Source: Planctomycetota bacterium
Lineage (GTDB): Bacteria; Planctomycetota; J058; JAJDCP01
DNA: 64,000 nt
Direction of reading: 5' to 3'
NCBI GenBank assembly: GCA_029260765.1
Contig: JAJDCP010000098.1
Span: 1-64,000, forward strand
Shown here: in pieces, positions 18,901 to 26,695 of the stretch
How positions within the stretch are numbered: the first letter of the stretch is position 1
Layout: each line of letters begins with the position of its first letter
Notes under the pieces: generated by a model
Seen by the model: the letters and a program-made list of their open reading frames with translations, nothing else
What the model was told of the DNA's origin: nothing
Database searches by the model: none
Made by a program: the position numbers and the translations under genes

Positions 18901-19618
18901 GGAGTTGGCCGACTTCACGACCCCGGACGAGCCGGCATTCCAGCTGCTGGTGTCCGCTACGCTCCGCCTCCACGGCTTCGATGCCGAGCGCTGGGGCGAG
19001 CCGGTGCGCGACGCCCTGGCCGGGGTGCTGCGCGGGCCCCTGCACGAGGGCTTGCGGCTGTGCGACATCCCCTGCCAGGAACGCCTGAATGAGCTGGAGT
19101 TCGTGTTTCCTGTAGCCGGAGGGCTCGAGGCCGGCCCGCTGCGGGTGCAGCCCTCTGCCTTGGCTGAGGTGTTCCGCGGATACCCCAGCGCTTCGGTCCC
19201 AACCGGCTATCCGCAACGCGTGGCCGAGCTGGGATTCGCGCCCCTGCAAGGCTTCCTGGGCGGCTTCATCGATTTGATCTTCCGCCACCAGCAGCGCTGG
19301 TACCTGCTCGACTACAAGTCGAACCACCTCGGCGACACCTTCGACGCGTACCGCGAGGACCGCCTGCAGGTGCCAATGGCCGAGCATCACTACATCCTGC
19401 AGTACCATATCTACCTGCTCGCGCTGCATCGCTTCCTCGGCTTGCGCCAGCCGGGCTACGACTACGACCAGCACATAGGTGGGGTCTGCTACCTGTTCCT
19501 GCGCGGCTGCAGTCCTGGCGCGGGCCTCGGCCACGGCGTTTTCCGCGACCGGCCCGCGCGCGCTCTGATCGACGCTCTGGACCGGCTGTTCGCGGATCCG
19601 GCGGGAGGCGTGGCATGA
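15923..19618 (+). CDS. recB: Exodeoxyribonuclease V beta subunit RecB (helicase-nuclease)
   Basis: A 1231-residue SF1A 3'-5' helicase and nuclease. Walker A is EASAGTGKTYTI (K28), motif II region IDEFQDTDPVQYGIF, motif III GDPKQAIYAFRGADV, motif V TIHKSKGLEYPVVF and motif VI YVALTRARHH. The C-terminal RecB nuclease domain is intact: D1117 (GFIDLIF), D1130 and K1132 (LLDYKSNH), with spacing identical to D1067, D1080 and K1082 of E. coli RecB. It is slightly longer than the E. coli protein (1180). Its start overlaps the recC stop and its stop overlaps the recD start by four bases each. Role: double-strand break resection with RecC and RecD. Confidence 0.96.
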   Translation: MPGMARFDPEGPLAQGVTLIEASAGTGKTYTIASLFLRLVVEQGLGVNEILVVTFTDAATAELRERIRERLRAAIAAYQGQGPRDDGFLVGLVQRRLGAGHGEQDLRQLQAALAGFDEAAISTIHGFCARMLRENAFESGVPFQTELLTDEGPLRDEVTEDYWTEQLHDASADLVRYLAANKKNQPQLKVTPDNLKRLSKRVCSHRRMPVLPPTAPHVPAISEQAWTDALAAVAHAWRDRLGIEAAFEQAQAQEVFHKNYKVELTATRLKALDRWLAGVPQPSRQLPVGFACLCRSGIDKKIKKANKPQTPQHPLFDACEAVAALASAHENWLAARALQINLGLVDYARTQLSARKQAQSCQSFDDLLYQLGDALCGPSGAQLTQAIQARFRAALIDEFQDTDPVQYGIFRGVFGKRDDWLFLIGDPKQAIYAFRGADVFAYLQAKQDAGPRAFTLAKNWRSDRSFLQAQRHLFERPGSPFVDPRIAYTPVEAHFPDRLSCAQQPWAAFRIRSVCLEDAGAQRTRNKLRILKPWMQRTIPGLVAEDIIALLNSRAHIEGRLLEPGDIAVLVRKNKQANDVQLELRARGIPSVLHGAGSVFDAQEASELRRILAAVAEPGRGGAVRSALATDALGYTAAQLVELEDQAQAWDDEVQCFRELRKTWLDQGFIQMFRSLLEIRAIQSRILTVVGGARSLTNLLHLSELLHRAASEEDLGIAGLLRWFDRQRQADSELSDANQLRLESDARAVQLITIHKSKGLEYPVVFCPYLWDGALLHVADKTFPSFHDPDDDFRLKLDVGSDARDTHRDLAERELQAENMRLLYVALTRARHHCSVYTGPVNGIHSSPLGYLLHPAQGTGDAALAASARRLKEMSGEAMQAELEQLAASSAGTIELVPIDITQRGSWTPPAREAAELQALESSVWLGRAWRSTSFTGLTRQAPHTSPDSEGADRDALTAIQIEASRGPAGALPIPLSTFPRGAQAGNFFHKVLELADFTTPDEPAFQLLVSATLRLHGFDAERWGEPVRDALAGVLRGPLHEGLRLCDIPCQERLNELEFVFPVAGGLEAGPLRVQPSALAEVFRGYPSASVPTGYPQRVAELGFAPLQGFLGGFIDLIFRHQQRWYLLDYKSNHLGDTFDAYREDRLQVPMAEHHYILQYHIYLLALHRFLGLRQPGYDYDQHIGGVCYLFLRGCSPGAGLGHGVFRDRPARALIDALDRLFADPAGGVA

Positions 19619-21489
19619 CCGGCCCGGCGTCACAACTCGACAGCCTGCGCCAGGCGGGGGTGCTCTCGGCGCTCGACCTGCAGGTCGCCCGCGCCCTCAG
19701 CAGGCTCGTCGCCGAGCAGGATCCGCTCGTCTTGCTGGGAGCCGCGCTGGCCAGCCGGGCTCCGCACTGTGGCCATGTCTGCGTAGAGCTGGCGCGACCC
19801 TTGCGCATCGACGCCTCCACCGGCTTGCCGCCCGACTGGAGCTGGCCGGATCCCGAAGCCTGGGCGGCGGCCTTGTCCAAGAGCCTGTTGGTGGGAGACG
19901 GCCAGCAGCCCACCCCGCTGGTGCTCGACAGCGCGGGCCGGCTGTACCTGCGCCGTTATTGGCAGTATCAAGAGCTACTGGCGGAGCGGATCCGCGAGCG
20001 GGCGGGCAGCCTGGTACCAGACATCGACTTCACGCTGCTCGGCACGTGCCTGCGGCGCTTGTTTCCCTTGAGCGACGGCCCCGACCTGCAGAAACAGGCC
20101 GCCTTGTCGGCGGCGTTGCGCCGCTTCTGCGTCATTTCCGGGGGTCCCGGCACGGGCAAGACGACCACGGTCCTCAAGGTCCTGGTCTTGTTGCTGCAAC
20201 ACGCAAGGGCTCGCGGCCGCTTTCCCCTGCGCATTGCCCTGGTGGCACCGACAGGCAAAGCAGCGGCGCGGCTGGCCGAGTCTTTGCGCACCAATCTGCC
20301 GTCGCTGGAGGTCGAGCCCGAGGTCCGCGCGGCCATTCCGGAGCACTCGCAGACGATCCATCGTTGCCTCGGCTACCAGGCGCGCACACCGACGCAATTC
20401 CGCCACAACGCGGCCACGCCCCTGGCGGTCGATGTTCTGGTCTGTGATGAGTCCTCGATGGTCGATCTGGCGCTGATGGCCAAGCTGGTCGACGCGGTGC
20501 CGCCCGGGGCCCGCCTGATCCTGTTGGGCGACCGCGACCAACTCAGCTCGGTGGAAGCCGGGGCGATTCTGGGAGACCTCTGCAACACCGGGCACTCCCC
20601 CCGCGGCTATTCCCGCGCCTTTGCGGACAGCATCCGCCAGATCACCGGCGAAGATCCGCCCGCCCGCGGCGCGCCTGAGCGGGAGCCAGGCATCTGGGAC
20701 TGCATGGTGCAGCTCGACAAGAGCTGGCGCTTCGACCCCCACAGCGGCATCGGCGCGCTGGCGCAAGCCATCAACGGCGGCGATGGTGCGGCCGCCCGAG
20801 CCCTGCTCGGACAGAACCGCGCGCAGACACCGGGAAGAGCGCTGGGCTGGATTCCCCTTGAGGAGACCAGCGACGAGGCAGAGCTGCTGGCTGCCCGGCT
20901 GGTCGCGGGTTTCGGTGCCTACCTCCGAGAGACTGATCCGGCCCAGGCTCTGCAGGCCTTCGGCCGCTTCGGTGTGCTCTGCGCGCATCGCCGTGGGCCG
21001 TTCGGGGTCGAGCGGCTCAACCGCCTGGCCCGGCAGAGTCTGGCGCGGGCGGGCCTGGTGCTGCCTACGGGCACGTGGTATCCCGGACGCCCGGTCATGA
21101 TCACCCGCAACGATCACCAGGCCGGGCTGTTCAACGGCGACGTTGGGCTGACGCTGCCCGACCCGGAGCGTCCGGAGCAGCTGAAGGTCCACTTTCCCAG
21201 TGACGATGGCTGCGGAACCCGGACCTTCCACGTCGCCAGCTTGCCGGAGCACCAGACCGTCTACGCGATGACCATCCACAAGAGCCAGGGCTCGGAGTTC
21301 AACCAGGTCTTGCTGCTGCTTCCTCCGCGGGCCTCGCCGATCCTGACCCGCGAGCTGCTGTACACGGGCGTCACGCGCGCCCGGGAACGGATCGTGGTAG
21401 CGGGCAGCCCCGCGATCATCGAGCAGGCTGTGCAGCGCCGTGTGCAGCGCGCCTCGGGCCTGCGCGACGCGCTCTGGGGCGCGGACTGA
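19615..21489 (+). CDS. recD: Exodeoxyribonuclease V alpha subunit RecD (5'-3' helicase)
   Basis: A 624-residue SF1B helicase (E. coli RecD is 608). Walker A is ISGGPGTGKTTT (K182). Motif Ia is LVAPTGKAAARLAESL, motif II is VLVCDESSMVDLALM, motif III is LILLGDRDQLSSVEAGAILG. The C-terminal motifs are FNGDVGLTL, YAMTIHKSQGSEFNQVLLLL and LLYTGVTRARERIVV. This is the RecBCD-type RecD (the N-terminal ~100 residues fit the RecB-interacting domain), not the longer RecD2. ATGA overlap with recB at 19615-19618. Only six bases separate its stop from the convergent VOC gene. Confidence 0.95.
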   Translation: MTGPASQLDSLRQAGVLSALDLQVARALSRLVAEQDPLVLLGAALASRAPHCGHVCVELARPLRIDASTGLPPDWSWPDPEAWAAALSKSLLVGDGQQPTPLVLDSAGRLYLRRYWQYQELLAERIRERAGSLVPDIDFTLLGTCLRRLFPLSDGPDLQKQAALSAALRRFCVISGGPGTGKTTTVLKVLVLLLQHARARGRFPLRIALVAPTGKAAARLAESLRTNLPSLEVEPEVRAAIPEHSQTIHRCLGYQARTPTQFRHNAATPLAVDVLVCDESSMVDLALMAKLVDAVPPGARLILLGDRDQLSSVEAGAILGDLCNTGHSPRGYSRAFADSIRQITGEDPPARGAPEREPGIWDCMVQLDKSWRFDPHSGIGALAQAINGGDGAAARALLGQNRAQTPGRALGWIPLEETSDEAELLAARLVAGFGAYLRETDPAQALQAFGRFGVLCAHRRGPFGVERLNRLARQSLARAGLVLPTGTWYPGRPVMITRNDHQAGLFNGDVGLTLPDPERPEQLKVHFPSDDGCGTRTFHVASLPEHQTVYAMTIHKSQGSEFNQVLLLLPPRASPILTRELLYTGVTRARERIVVAGSPAIIEQAVQRRVQRASGLRDALWGAD

Positions 21490-21495
21490 GCTCGT

Positions 21496-21933
21496 TCAGT
21501 CCAACACCATCGAGCCGTCGGGGTGGAAGCTCCAGCTCTCTGCCCAGGCGATCTCCCACAAGTAGCCGTCGAGGTCCGCAAAATAGCCGCTATAGCCTCC
21601 CCAGGAGGTGTCGCCCGCGGGTTTGACCAGGCTGCCGCCAGCATCGACTGCGCGCTGGAGCAGGGCGTCGACCTCGGGTTTGGAACGGGTCACGTGGGCG
21701 ATGGTGATGCCGTTGAAGCCGGGCAGCGCCGACGGCGCGGGTAAGCTGGTGTCGAGGGCCAGTTCGTCAAAGGGATAGAGCGCCAGCACCACGCCGCCGG
21801 TGCGGAAGAAGACGATGCCGTCCTCGGGCCTGGGCGCCCAGGGTAGACCCAGGCCTTCGTGGTAGAAGTCGAAGGCGCGCGTCAGATCGCGCACGCCGAG
21901 GGTGATGATGCTGACCCGGGGTTCCATGGTCAT
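21496..21933 (-). CDS. VOC (glyoxalase/bleomycin-resistance) family protein
   Basis: A 145-residue single-domain protein. ATG 21933 follows AGGAG by seven bases; the frame is open further upstream without family character. The pattern is typical of the vicinal oxygen chelate fold: SIITLGVRDLTRAFDFYHEG at the N-terminus, DGIVFFRTGGVVLALYP, a second module with GITIAHVTRS and the closing YFADLDGYLWEIAW with a metal-ligand-like Glu. This subgroup is related to lactoylglutathione-lyase-like proteins of unknown substrate. It converges on recD with almost no spacer. Confidence 0.85.
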   Translation of the reverse strand: MTMEPRVSIITLGVRDLTRAFDFYHEGLGLPWAPRPEDGIVFFRTGGVVLALYPFDELALDTSLPAPSALPGFNGITIAHVTRSKPEVDALLQRAVDAGGSLVKPAGDTSWGGYSGYFADLDGYLWEIAWAESWSFHPDGSMVLD

Positions 21934-22157
21934 GCGATGTCTCCTGCGTTGCTGGTCTCGGCTGTGCCTGATGTTTCCGGGCCCATCGTGGAATGCAAGC
22001 ACCGTACCACGTTGAGCGGCTGCGGCCGTCTTCAACATTGTGAAGCACGCCTCCAAGCGTTGGATGAGGGTAGAGTCCTTTATGGTCGTCTGTAGCGAAT
22101 CCACTGCTCGACCCCTGACGCGTTTCATTGCGAACGGACCAGATGAGGAGGTGGAGC

Positions 22158-22385
22158 ATGCCAGCACCGAAACACACGATCATGAGGCCCCTGCGGGTGC
22201 AGTACAGGGTGGGCGGCATCGATATTCTGCGGGAGGTTCATGAATGGAGCCGGACCCTCCTCAAGGGCTGGTCGGGTGTGGCCCAACAGGCAGCAACCAC
22301 GGCGGTCAAAGCAGTGGCGAAGACAGTGATGGCCAGCTTCGAGAACACCAAGCTCGGCATCGCCCATCCTGGACTGGTCCAATAG
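22158..22385 (+). CDS. Small hypothetical protein (75 residues)
   Basis: ATG 22158 has a perfect AGGAGG six bases upstream, the main reason to accept this short gene. The sequence is basic at the start (APKHTIMRPLRVQYRVGG), has WSRTLLKGW in the middle and then a long amphipathic Ala/Thr/Lys helix (AQQAATTAVKAVAKTVMASF). There is no signal peptide or known motif. The helix might bind membrane or nucleic acid, but that is speculation. The surrounding DNA is visibly richer in A+T than the recCBD operon. Confidence 0.55.
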   Translation: MPAPKHTIMRPLRVQYRVGGIDILREVHEWSRTLLKGWSGVAQQAATTAVKAVAKTVMASFENTKLGIAHPGLVQ

Positions 22386-22499
22386 CTGATCAGCTCCATT
22401 CTGCATACAGATAGCCGCAAGATTGATTTCTCAGCACGCGTACCCCACACTGATCTACTTACGTACTCAAACCAGCTCTGACCCCGCGTGGAGGTTGTT

Positions 22500-23117
22500 G
22501 TGGATCGAATGCTCAGGATTGAGATCAAGCTCGGGACTCTGATCGTCGGCTGTGCGCTGCTGGCGGTGGTCATGACACCACCGGTCCTGATGCGGGCTGG
22601 GACGCTGGATATCCCGAACACGTTTTCGGCCAATACACCAGCCGTTGCCGCTGAGGTCAACGACAACTTCCTGGCGGTGAAGACTGAAGTCGACGACAAC
22701 AACTCCCAGATCCTGGCTTTGGATGCGGACTTGGACACACTCCAGAGTGACTTCGACTCGCTCGGTGAGCTCGTAATCCACCACCCACCGCTAACCTCGA
22801 TGCCCGACAATGCCCTCGTCATTGTGAATCTGGGAGACCAGGTTGCGCCCTGGGGTACCTTCCGATCCAACGAGGACGACATTCTGTTCTCGCAAAGCGG
22901 GACCTATCTCGCGACGCTTTTCATTGAGTCCAACATGAACGCCTGGCGGCCAGTGATAGACGGAAACCTGCCATTCACTGTGAATCAGTCGGTTGGAGAC
23001 CTCAACGCAACCTACTTGTTCTCCGCGGTAGTGGGCACCACCCTCCAATTTGAAGTCCAGGCAACGGGCGCTGGGAGCAGAGGTGCCATCATTCAGATCG
23101 CGAAGGTCGGCCCCTGA
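22500..23117 (+). CDS. Fibre/adhesin-like protein with C1q-like end
   Basis: A 205-residue protein; GTG 22500 lies five bases after GGAGG, and ATG 22509 is the alternative. A hydrophobic segment (LGTLIVGCALLAVVM) anchors or exports it. Next comes IPNTFSANTPAVAAEVNDNF, a version of the 'F-x-A-G-T-P-A-x-A-x-E-V-N-x-N-F' motif found at the base of phage tail fibres and bacterial adhesin-like proteins, then a short coiled-coil-like stretch (KTEVDDNNSQILALDADLDT). The C-terminal 110 residues look like a C1q/TNF-type jelly roll (FSQSGTYLATLFIES, LFSAVVGTTLQFEVQATGAG). Probably a trimeric surface or secreted fibre. A strong hairpin follows the stop. Confidence 0.68.
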   Translation: MDRMLRIEIKLGTLIVGCALLAVVMTPPVLMRAGTLDIPNTFSANTPAVAAEVNDNFLAVKTEVDDNNSQILALDADLDTLQSDFDSLGELVIHHPPLTSMPDNALVIVNLGDQVAPWGTFRSNEDDILFSQSGTYLATLFIESNMNAWRPVIDGNLPFTVNQSVGDLNATYLFSAVVGTTLQFEVQATGAGSRGAIIQIAKVGP

Positions 23118-23120
23118 TGC

Positions 23121-23146
23121 GACAGCATCACCGTTCTGGTGCTGTC
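23121..23146 (+). terminator. Hairpin after the fibre-like gene
   Basis: Ten-pair stem (GACAGCATCA / TGGTGCTGTC, one T-G pair) with a six-base loop CCGTTC, starting three bases after the stop codon. There is no T-tract, so it may stabilise the 3' end or mark a Rho-type end rather than act as an intrinsic terminator. Confidence 0.5.
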
Positions 23147-23274
23147 CAACAGAGACATCACCGCTAGGGAGCCGATGCCCCACCTCGCGAGCGGCTTCGA
23201 GCTCATACTCGGGACCGGCACCTCCGGCGGGTCGTCCGGACACGCACCTCAAGCGACAACCGGGAGGAGGAGGG

Positions 23275-24207
23275 ATGAGACCAGGACGTCGTGGGAAGGT
23301 GCACGGAGGCTGCTGCGCGCTCGCTTTGGTCGGGTTGGCCGCCTGCGTCGCGGGTCTGATGGTTGGCGACGACGTCCACGTGCACGCGCCGCCTGGGACG
23401 CTGGCCTTCGCCGTCCCGAAGATCAGCCCGCAGCCGCAGAAGACGCCCTCCGAGGTGGTCATGGATGCCGCCTTCCTGTGCTATCCGGACGGTGAGAGCG
23501 TCGCGGTGGACGTCGCCGCCGCGAGCTGGGAGACGGGAGAGACGGGCTCCTACCTGGTCCTCGAGCTGCTGTTCCCCGAGGTCGGCGAACGCACGGGAGC
23601 GATCGCGGAGCTGCGCGGGCACGGCGCCTACGTGCAACTTCTGCCACCGCGCTGGGTTCCACGCAAGCCGCCGAACGGGGCAGGCGAAGACGCGGCGCTC
23701 GACTTCGACGCGATGCTCGCGCTGCTCGCCGAGGGGGGCATCGGGCTCCCGCCCCAATACGACGGAGACTGCCTGCGGTGCGGAAAGCCGGGCGGGATGC
23801 ACGGCGGCGACAACGGGTTGTGTGTCGACTGTTCCGACGAGCTCGTCTACGGCTCCGAGCCGGTCGCCGACACTTCGCGCCTCCTGCGCGCGGCGGTGCG
23901 GCGCGAGCTCGCCGGCGGCAAGCAGCCCGGGGGGCTGACCGGCGCAGGCCCGTGGTTTGCCATCGACGGCCAGAACGCCTGGGCCGAGAGCCTCCTGCCC
24001 GAGATGCGAGAGCTGCTCGGTCCGCGGGGGAAGCGCTTCACACCCACGCCCCAGCCCGATCGCAGCGCGCGCTTCGTGGCGACGACCAGCGCCCGGGTCG
24101 ATGGGGGCTTCGAGCAGGTCATGGAGGCGAGCATCGCCGGCGGGATGCTGGCCTTCATCGCATTCGGTATCGGCGCCGTGGCGCGGGGAAAAAAGTCCGA
24201 GCGGTAG
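23275..24207 (+). CDS. Two-TM protein with a CxxC zinc-ribbon-like insert
   Basis: A 310-residue protein with no recognised family. ATG 23275 follows a GGAGGAGGAGGG run. An N-terminal hydrophobic helix (CCALALVGLAACVAGLMVG) and a C-terminal one (AGGMLAFIAFGIGAVARG, then a basic end) suggest membrane anchoring at both ends with ~240 residues between. The middle contains CLRCGKPGG and, a few residues on, GLCVDCSDE, a likely four-Cys zinc site. The segment SYLVLELLFPEVGERTGAIA is beta-rich. The function is unknown. The nearby genes on this strand also encode exported proteins. Confidence 0.62.
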   Translation: MRPGRRGKVHGGCCALALVGLAACVAGLMVGDDVHVHAPPGTLAFAVPKISPQPQKTPSEVVMDAAFLCYPDGESVAVDVAAASWETGETGSYLVLELLFPEVGERTGAIAELRGHGAYVQLLPPRWVPRKPPNGAGEDAALDFDAMLALLAEGGIGLPPQYDGDCLRCGKPGGMHGGDNGLCVDCSDELVYGSEPVADTSRLLRAAVRRELAGGKQPGGLTGAGPWFAIDGQNAWAESLLPEMRELLGPRGKRFTPTPQPDRSARFVATTSARVDGGFEQVMEASIAGGMLAFIAFGIGAVARGKKSER

Positions 24208-24637
24208 AGGCCCGGGTCCTGGCCGACAGCGGAAACGCGAGCCACGACAGAGGCTTCGACTCTGTCCCAGACAAGCAGACCTGAAAGCCGCTCTGGCTGC
24301 GCCCCAGGGTGCTCTACCACTTGCTCCTCCAGCTCCTGCCTGCTCCTGCCTGCCGCGGAGTGCCGCCGCCGTCCCTACCCATAGTTGCACACGTTGCACA
24401 GGCTGCACGGGAGGCGTGTGCGCGCATCTCCGTGGAATCCGCATCTGCCCCGCCGTCCGCGCCCGCTGTGCAGATCGGCTTGCTCGGGAAGCGCCTCCGG
24501 ACCGCTGCGTTGCCGGTCTGACCGTCCGGGAACGGCCGGCCTCGCGGGTTTGCCCGTCTGGCACGGCACTTGATTGTCAGGCTCAGAGTGTTCAGCACCG
24601 GGCCTCACGCCCTTCCCAACAGCAAGAGGAGTCAGCC
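24208..24637. other. Intergenic stretch with short direct repeats
   Basis: About 430 bases without a supported gene. It contains short repeated phrases (CTCCTGCCTG twice near 24333-24352; GTTGCACA twice near 24385-24400). The end holds the ribosome-binding region of the next gene (AAGAGGAG). Confidence 0.45.
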
Positions 24638-25222
24638 ATGAGCTTTCCCGCACGTTTCCTATGCCTGCTCGCCCTCGCCTGCCCCCTGGCCGCCCAGGAT
24701 GGGCTCCGCATCGACTGGAGTCAGGCCACGCCCAGCCAGCTGCTCGCCGACGCGCAGTCCCGCGCCGACGCCCACGCCGGCACGTCCGTCCCGCTCGCCC
24801 GCATCCAGGTGCGCAACATGTCCGCCGACGGCACCGTCGAGCTGTCCGGCGACGCCTGCAACATCATCTTCAGTTTCCTGGGCGATGTCGGCGGGGGCGG
24901 CATGTCGTTGTACAAGGTCTACTACGTCGCGATGCAGGGATCCCGGGAACCGAACATCAACGTCGGCGAGGACAGCAACGGCGGAGCCACCACCGGGAAC
25001 GCCATGCCCGCCCTGGAAGCCCTTGACGTCAAGGGCTTCCTGCGCAATGAGACCAGCTTCGCCCAGAAGTGCCCGGAGAACGGTCTGCGTGGTCCGTACT
25101 CGCTCAACTTTTCCACCGGCGGCGCAGGAGTGCGGGTGACGATGTCCAACCAGAACGACCCCACGCGCAAGGTGATGTTCGACCCCAACAACGTCAAGGT
25201 CGTCGGCACCTACGGCTTCTGA
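24638..25222 (+). CDS. Small secreted protein, unknown function
   Basis: A 194-residue protein from ATG 24638, preceded by AGAGGAG. It has a clear signal peptide (FLCLLALACPLAAQD) cut near AQ-D. The mature part is Gly/Asn-rich with beta character (IQVRNMSADGTVELSGDACN, GPYSLNFSTGGAGVRVTMSN, VMFDPNNVKVVGTYGF). No catalytic motif was recognised. It is probably an envelope or extracellular beta-sandwich protein. It ends 19 bases from the convergent beta-helix gene. Confidence 0.7.
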   Translation: MSFPARFLCLLALACPLAAQDGLRIDWSQATPSQLLADAQSRADAHAGTSVPLARIQVRNMSADGTVELSGDACNIIFSFLGDVGGGGMSLYKVYYVAMQGSREPNINVGEDSNGGATTGNAMPALEALDVKGFLRNETSFAQKCPENGLRGPYSLNFSTGGAGVRVTMSNQNDPTRKVMFDPNNVKVVGTYGF

Positions 25223-25241
25223 GCCGGGTCGCCGCTTCCCT

Positions 25242-26678
25242 TCACTCCCCTCGCTGCGCCCGGTACAGGTTCTCGATCTCGACCTGCGGCAACAGCTGCT
25301 GCTCCAGCCCCTCCGCGGGCACCAGCTCAATCGCGCGCTGTTCGCTGCTCCAACCGGCGAACACCGCGCGCGGCCATTGGTTGTAGGGGCCTATCTGCAC
25401 CGGCCCCTCGCCTGCGGGCAGGATATGGCGGATGTTCCAGTACACGTTCGCCCGCGCAGAGTGCGGCCCCCGCGGCCCGGAGCCGCCGCTCTTGAGCGGG
25501 TCGCCCAGCTTGCCGCGATGGTCGATCTCGATGTCGGTGTGCAGGTTCTCGAACGAGGCCGCGCGATGGCAGTCCATGCGCAGGCGGTAGCCACGACCAC
25601 GCTCGAAGACGTTGCCGTGCGCGCCCCACGACACGGTGGTGCCGTGGATGTGCGGACAGTCGATGCGCCAGTCACTGAACAGGCAATCGGACGTCCAGCT
25701 GGCCGACAGGCAATGATGCATGGTGCGGCCCGTGATCGCCACCTCCTGCACGGTCACGAAGCGGCTCCCGTTGACGAAGATGCCGCTATCCGCGTTCTCG
25801 ATGGCTATATCCCGCATCCAACAGTCGATGCCACCGATCAGCTCGATGGCGTTGTAGCCGGCCTCTTTGAGGTGCCCCGGGTACTTGCTGGCTGCGAACT
25901 CGAAGCCCAGTCCAGACAGCCCCACCTCATGCAGGGAAGGCCTGCCGACCAGCCGGCCCTGCCACTCCGGACGCAGCTCGAGGCGCAACGGATGCGCGAT
26001 CCGCAGCCAACCCTCCCCGACTTCCGCCACCTGCACCCACTCGCGCACGCGCGCCTCGTCCGACTCCCGCAGCTCGCTTCCCATCCGCTTGCGCGCGATC
26101 ACCCCGCCGTAGAGCACGTCGAGCAGGCTGTCGACGCCCTTGTCGTTGAACCACTGCAGCTCGAGCCACGCACCGACAACGATCGGCGCGGATCCGGTGC
26201 TCAACACACAGTGCAGGGTGTCTCCTCCAGCCGGAGTGGCGCCCACGACCCGGGCACGGACGCCTGTCGAGGCACGCCCGCTACGCAACCGCAGCATGCC
26301 CCCGCTCCAGCTCCAGCTCGGCGAGGGGCCATGGATGTCGGCCAACGAATGGGGACAGACGAACACGCTGCGCGCAGAACCCGCACCGAGCAGGACCGTG
26401 CTGTCGGCACTGATCAACACTTCCGACTCGAGCCGCCAGCGCCCCTCGGGGATGAAGATCACCCGCCCGGCCCCCGCCTCGATGGCCGCGCGCAGTGCGG
26501 GAGCACAGTCGCTCTCGCCATCGCCCCGCGCTCCGAAGTCACGGATGTCCAACACAGCTTCGGGCTCGGGCAGCGGCCGGGCTCCCGCGCCGTAGCCGGC
26601 GAGAGAGAAGTCCGGCAGCTCCTGAGCGCAAGCCAGTTGGCTCAACAGGCAGACAGTGATCCAGACTGCGCGAGACAT
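25242..26678 (-). CDS. Secreted right-handed beta-helix protein (pectate-lyase superfamily)
   Basis: A 478-residue exported protein. ATG 26678 is chosen because GGAGGAAGCCG lies directly before it; an ATG at 26699 would overlap the preceding stop. Signal peptide: VWITVCLLSQLACAQ. The segment IRDFGARGDGESDCAPALRA followed by VIFIPEGRW is the signature of the pectate-lyase/Pl-6 superfamily start. The rest fits parallel beta-helix coils (GIDCWMRDIAIENADSGIFV, VTVQEVAITGRTMHHCLS). Relatives are polysaccharide lyases, glycosidases or epimerases, so the substrate here is open. It is the last gene of a minus-strand run after the membrane protein and tag. Confidence 0.82.
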   Translation of the reverse strand: MSRAVWITVCLLSQLACAQELPDFSLAGYGAGARPLPEPEAVLDIRDFGARGDGESDCAPALRAAIEAGAGRVIFIPEGRWRLESEVLISADSTVLLGAGSARSVFVCPHSLADIHGPSPSWSWSGGMLRLRSGRASTGVRARVVGATPAGGDTLHCVLSTGSAPIVVGAWLELQWFNDKGVDSLLDVLYGGVIARKRMGSELRESDEARVREWVQVAEVGEGWLRIAHPLRLELRPEWQGRLVGRPSLHEVGLSGLGFEFAASKYPGHLKEAGYNAIELIGGIDCWMRDIAIENADSGIFVNGSRFVTVQEVAITGRTMHHCLSASWTSDCLFSDWRIDCPHIHGTTVSWGAHGNVFERGRGYRLRMDCHRAASFENLHTDIEIDHRGKLGDPLKSGGSGPRGPHSARANVYWNIRHILPAGEGPVQIGPYNQWPRAVFAGWSSEQRAIELVPAEGLEQQLLPQVEIENLYRAQRGE

Positions 26679-26695
26679 CGGCTTCCTCCAGAAGT

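Noticed and set aside
22500..23117. Prophage remnant
   Set aside because: The fibre-type motif alone is also common in non-phage surface proteins; no capsid, terminase, integrase or lysis genes nearby.
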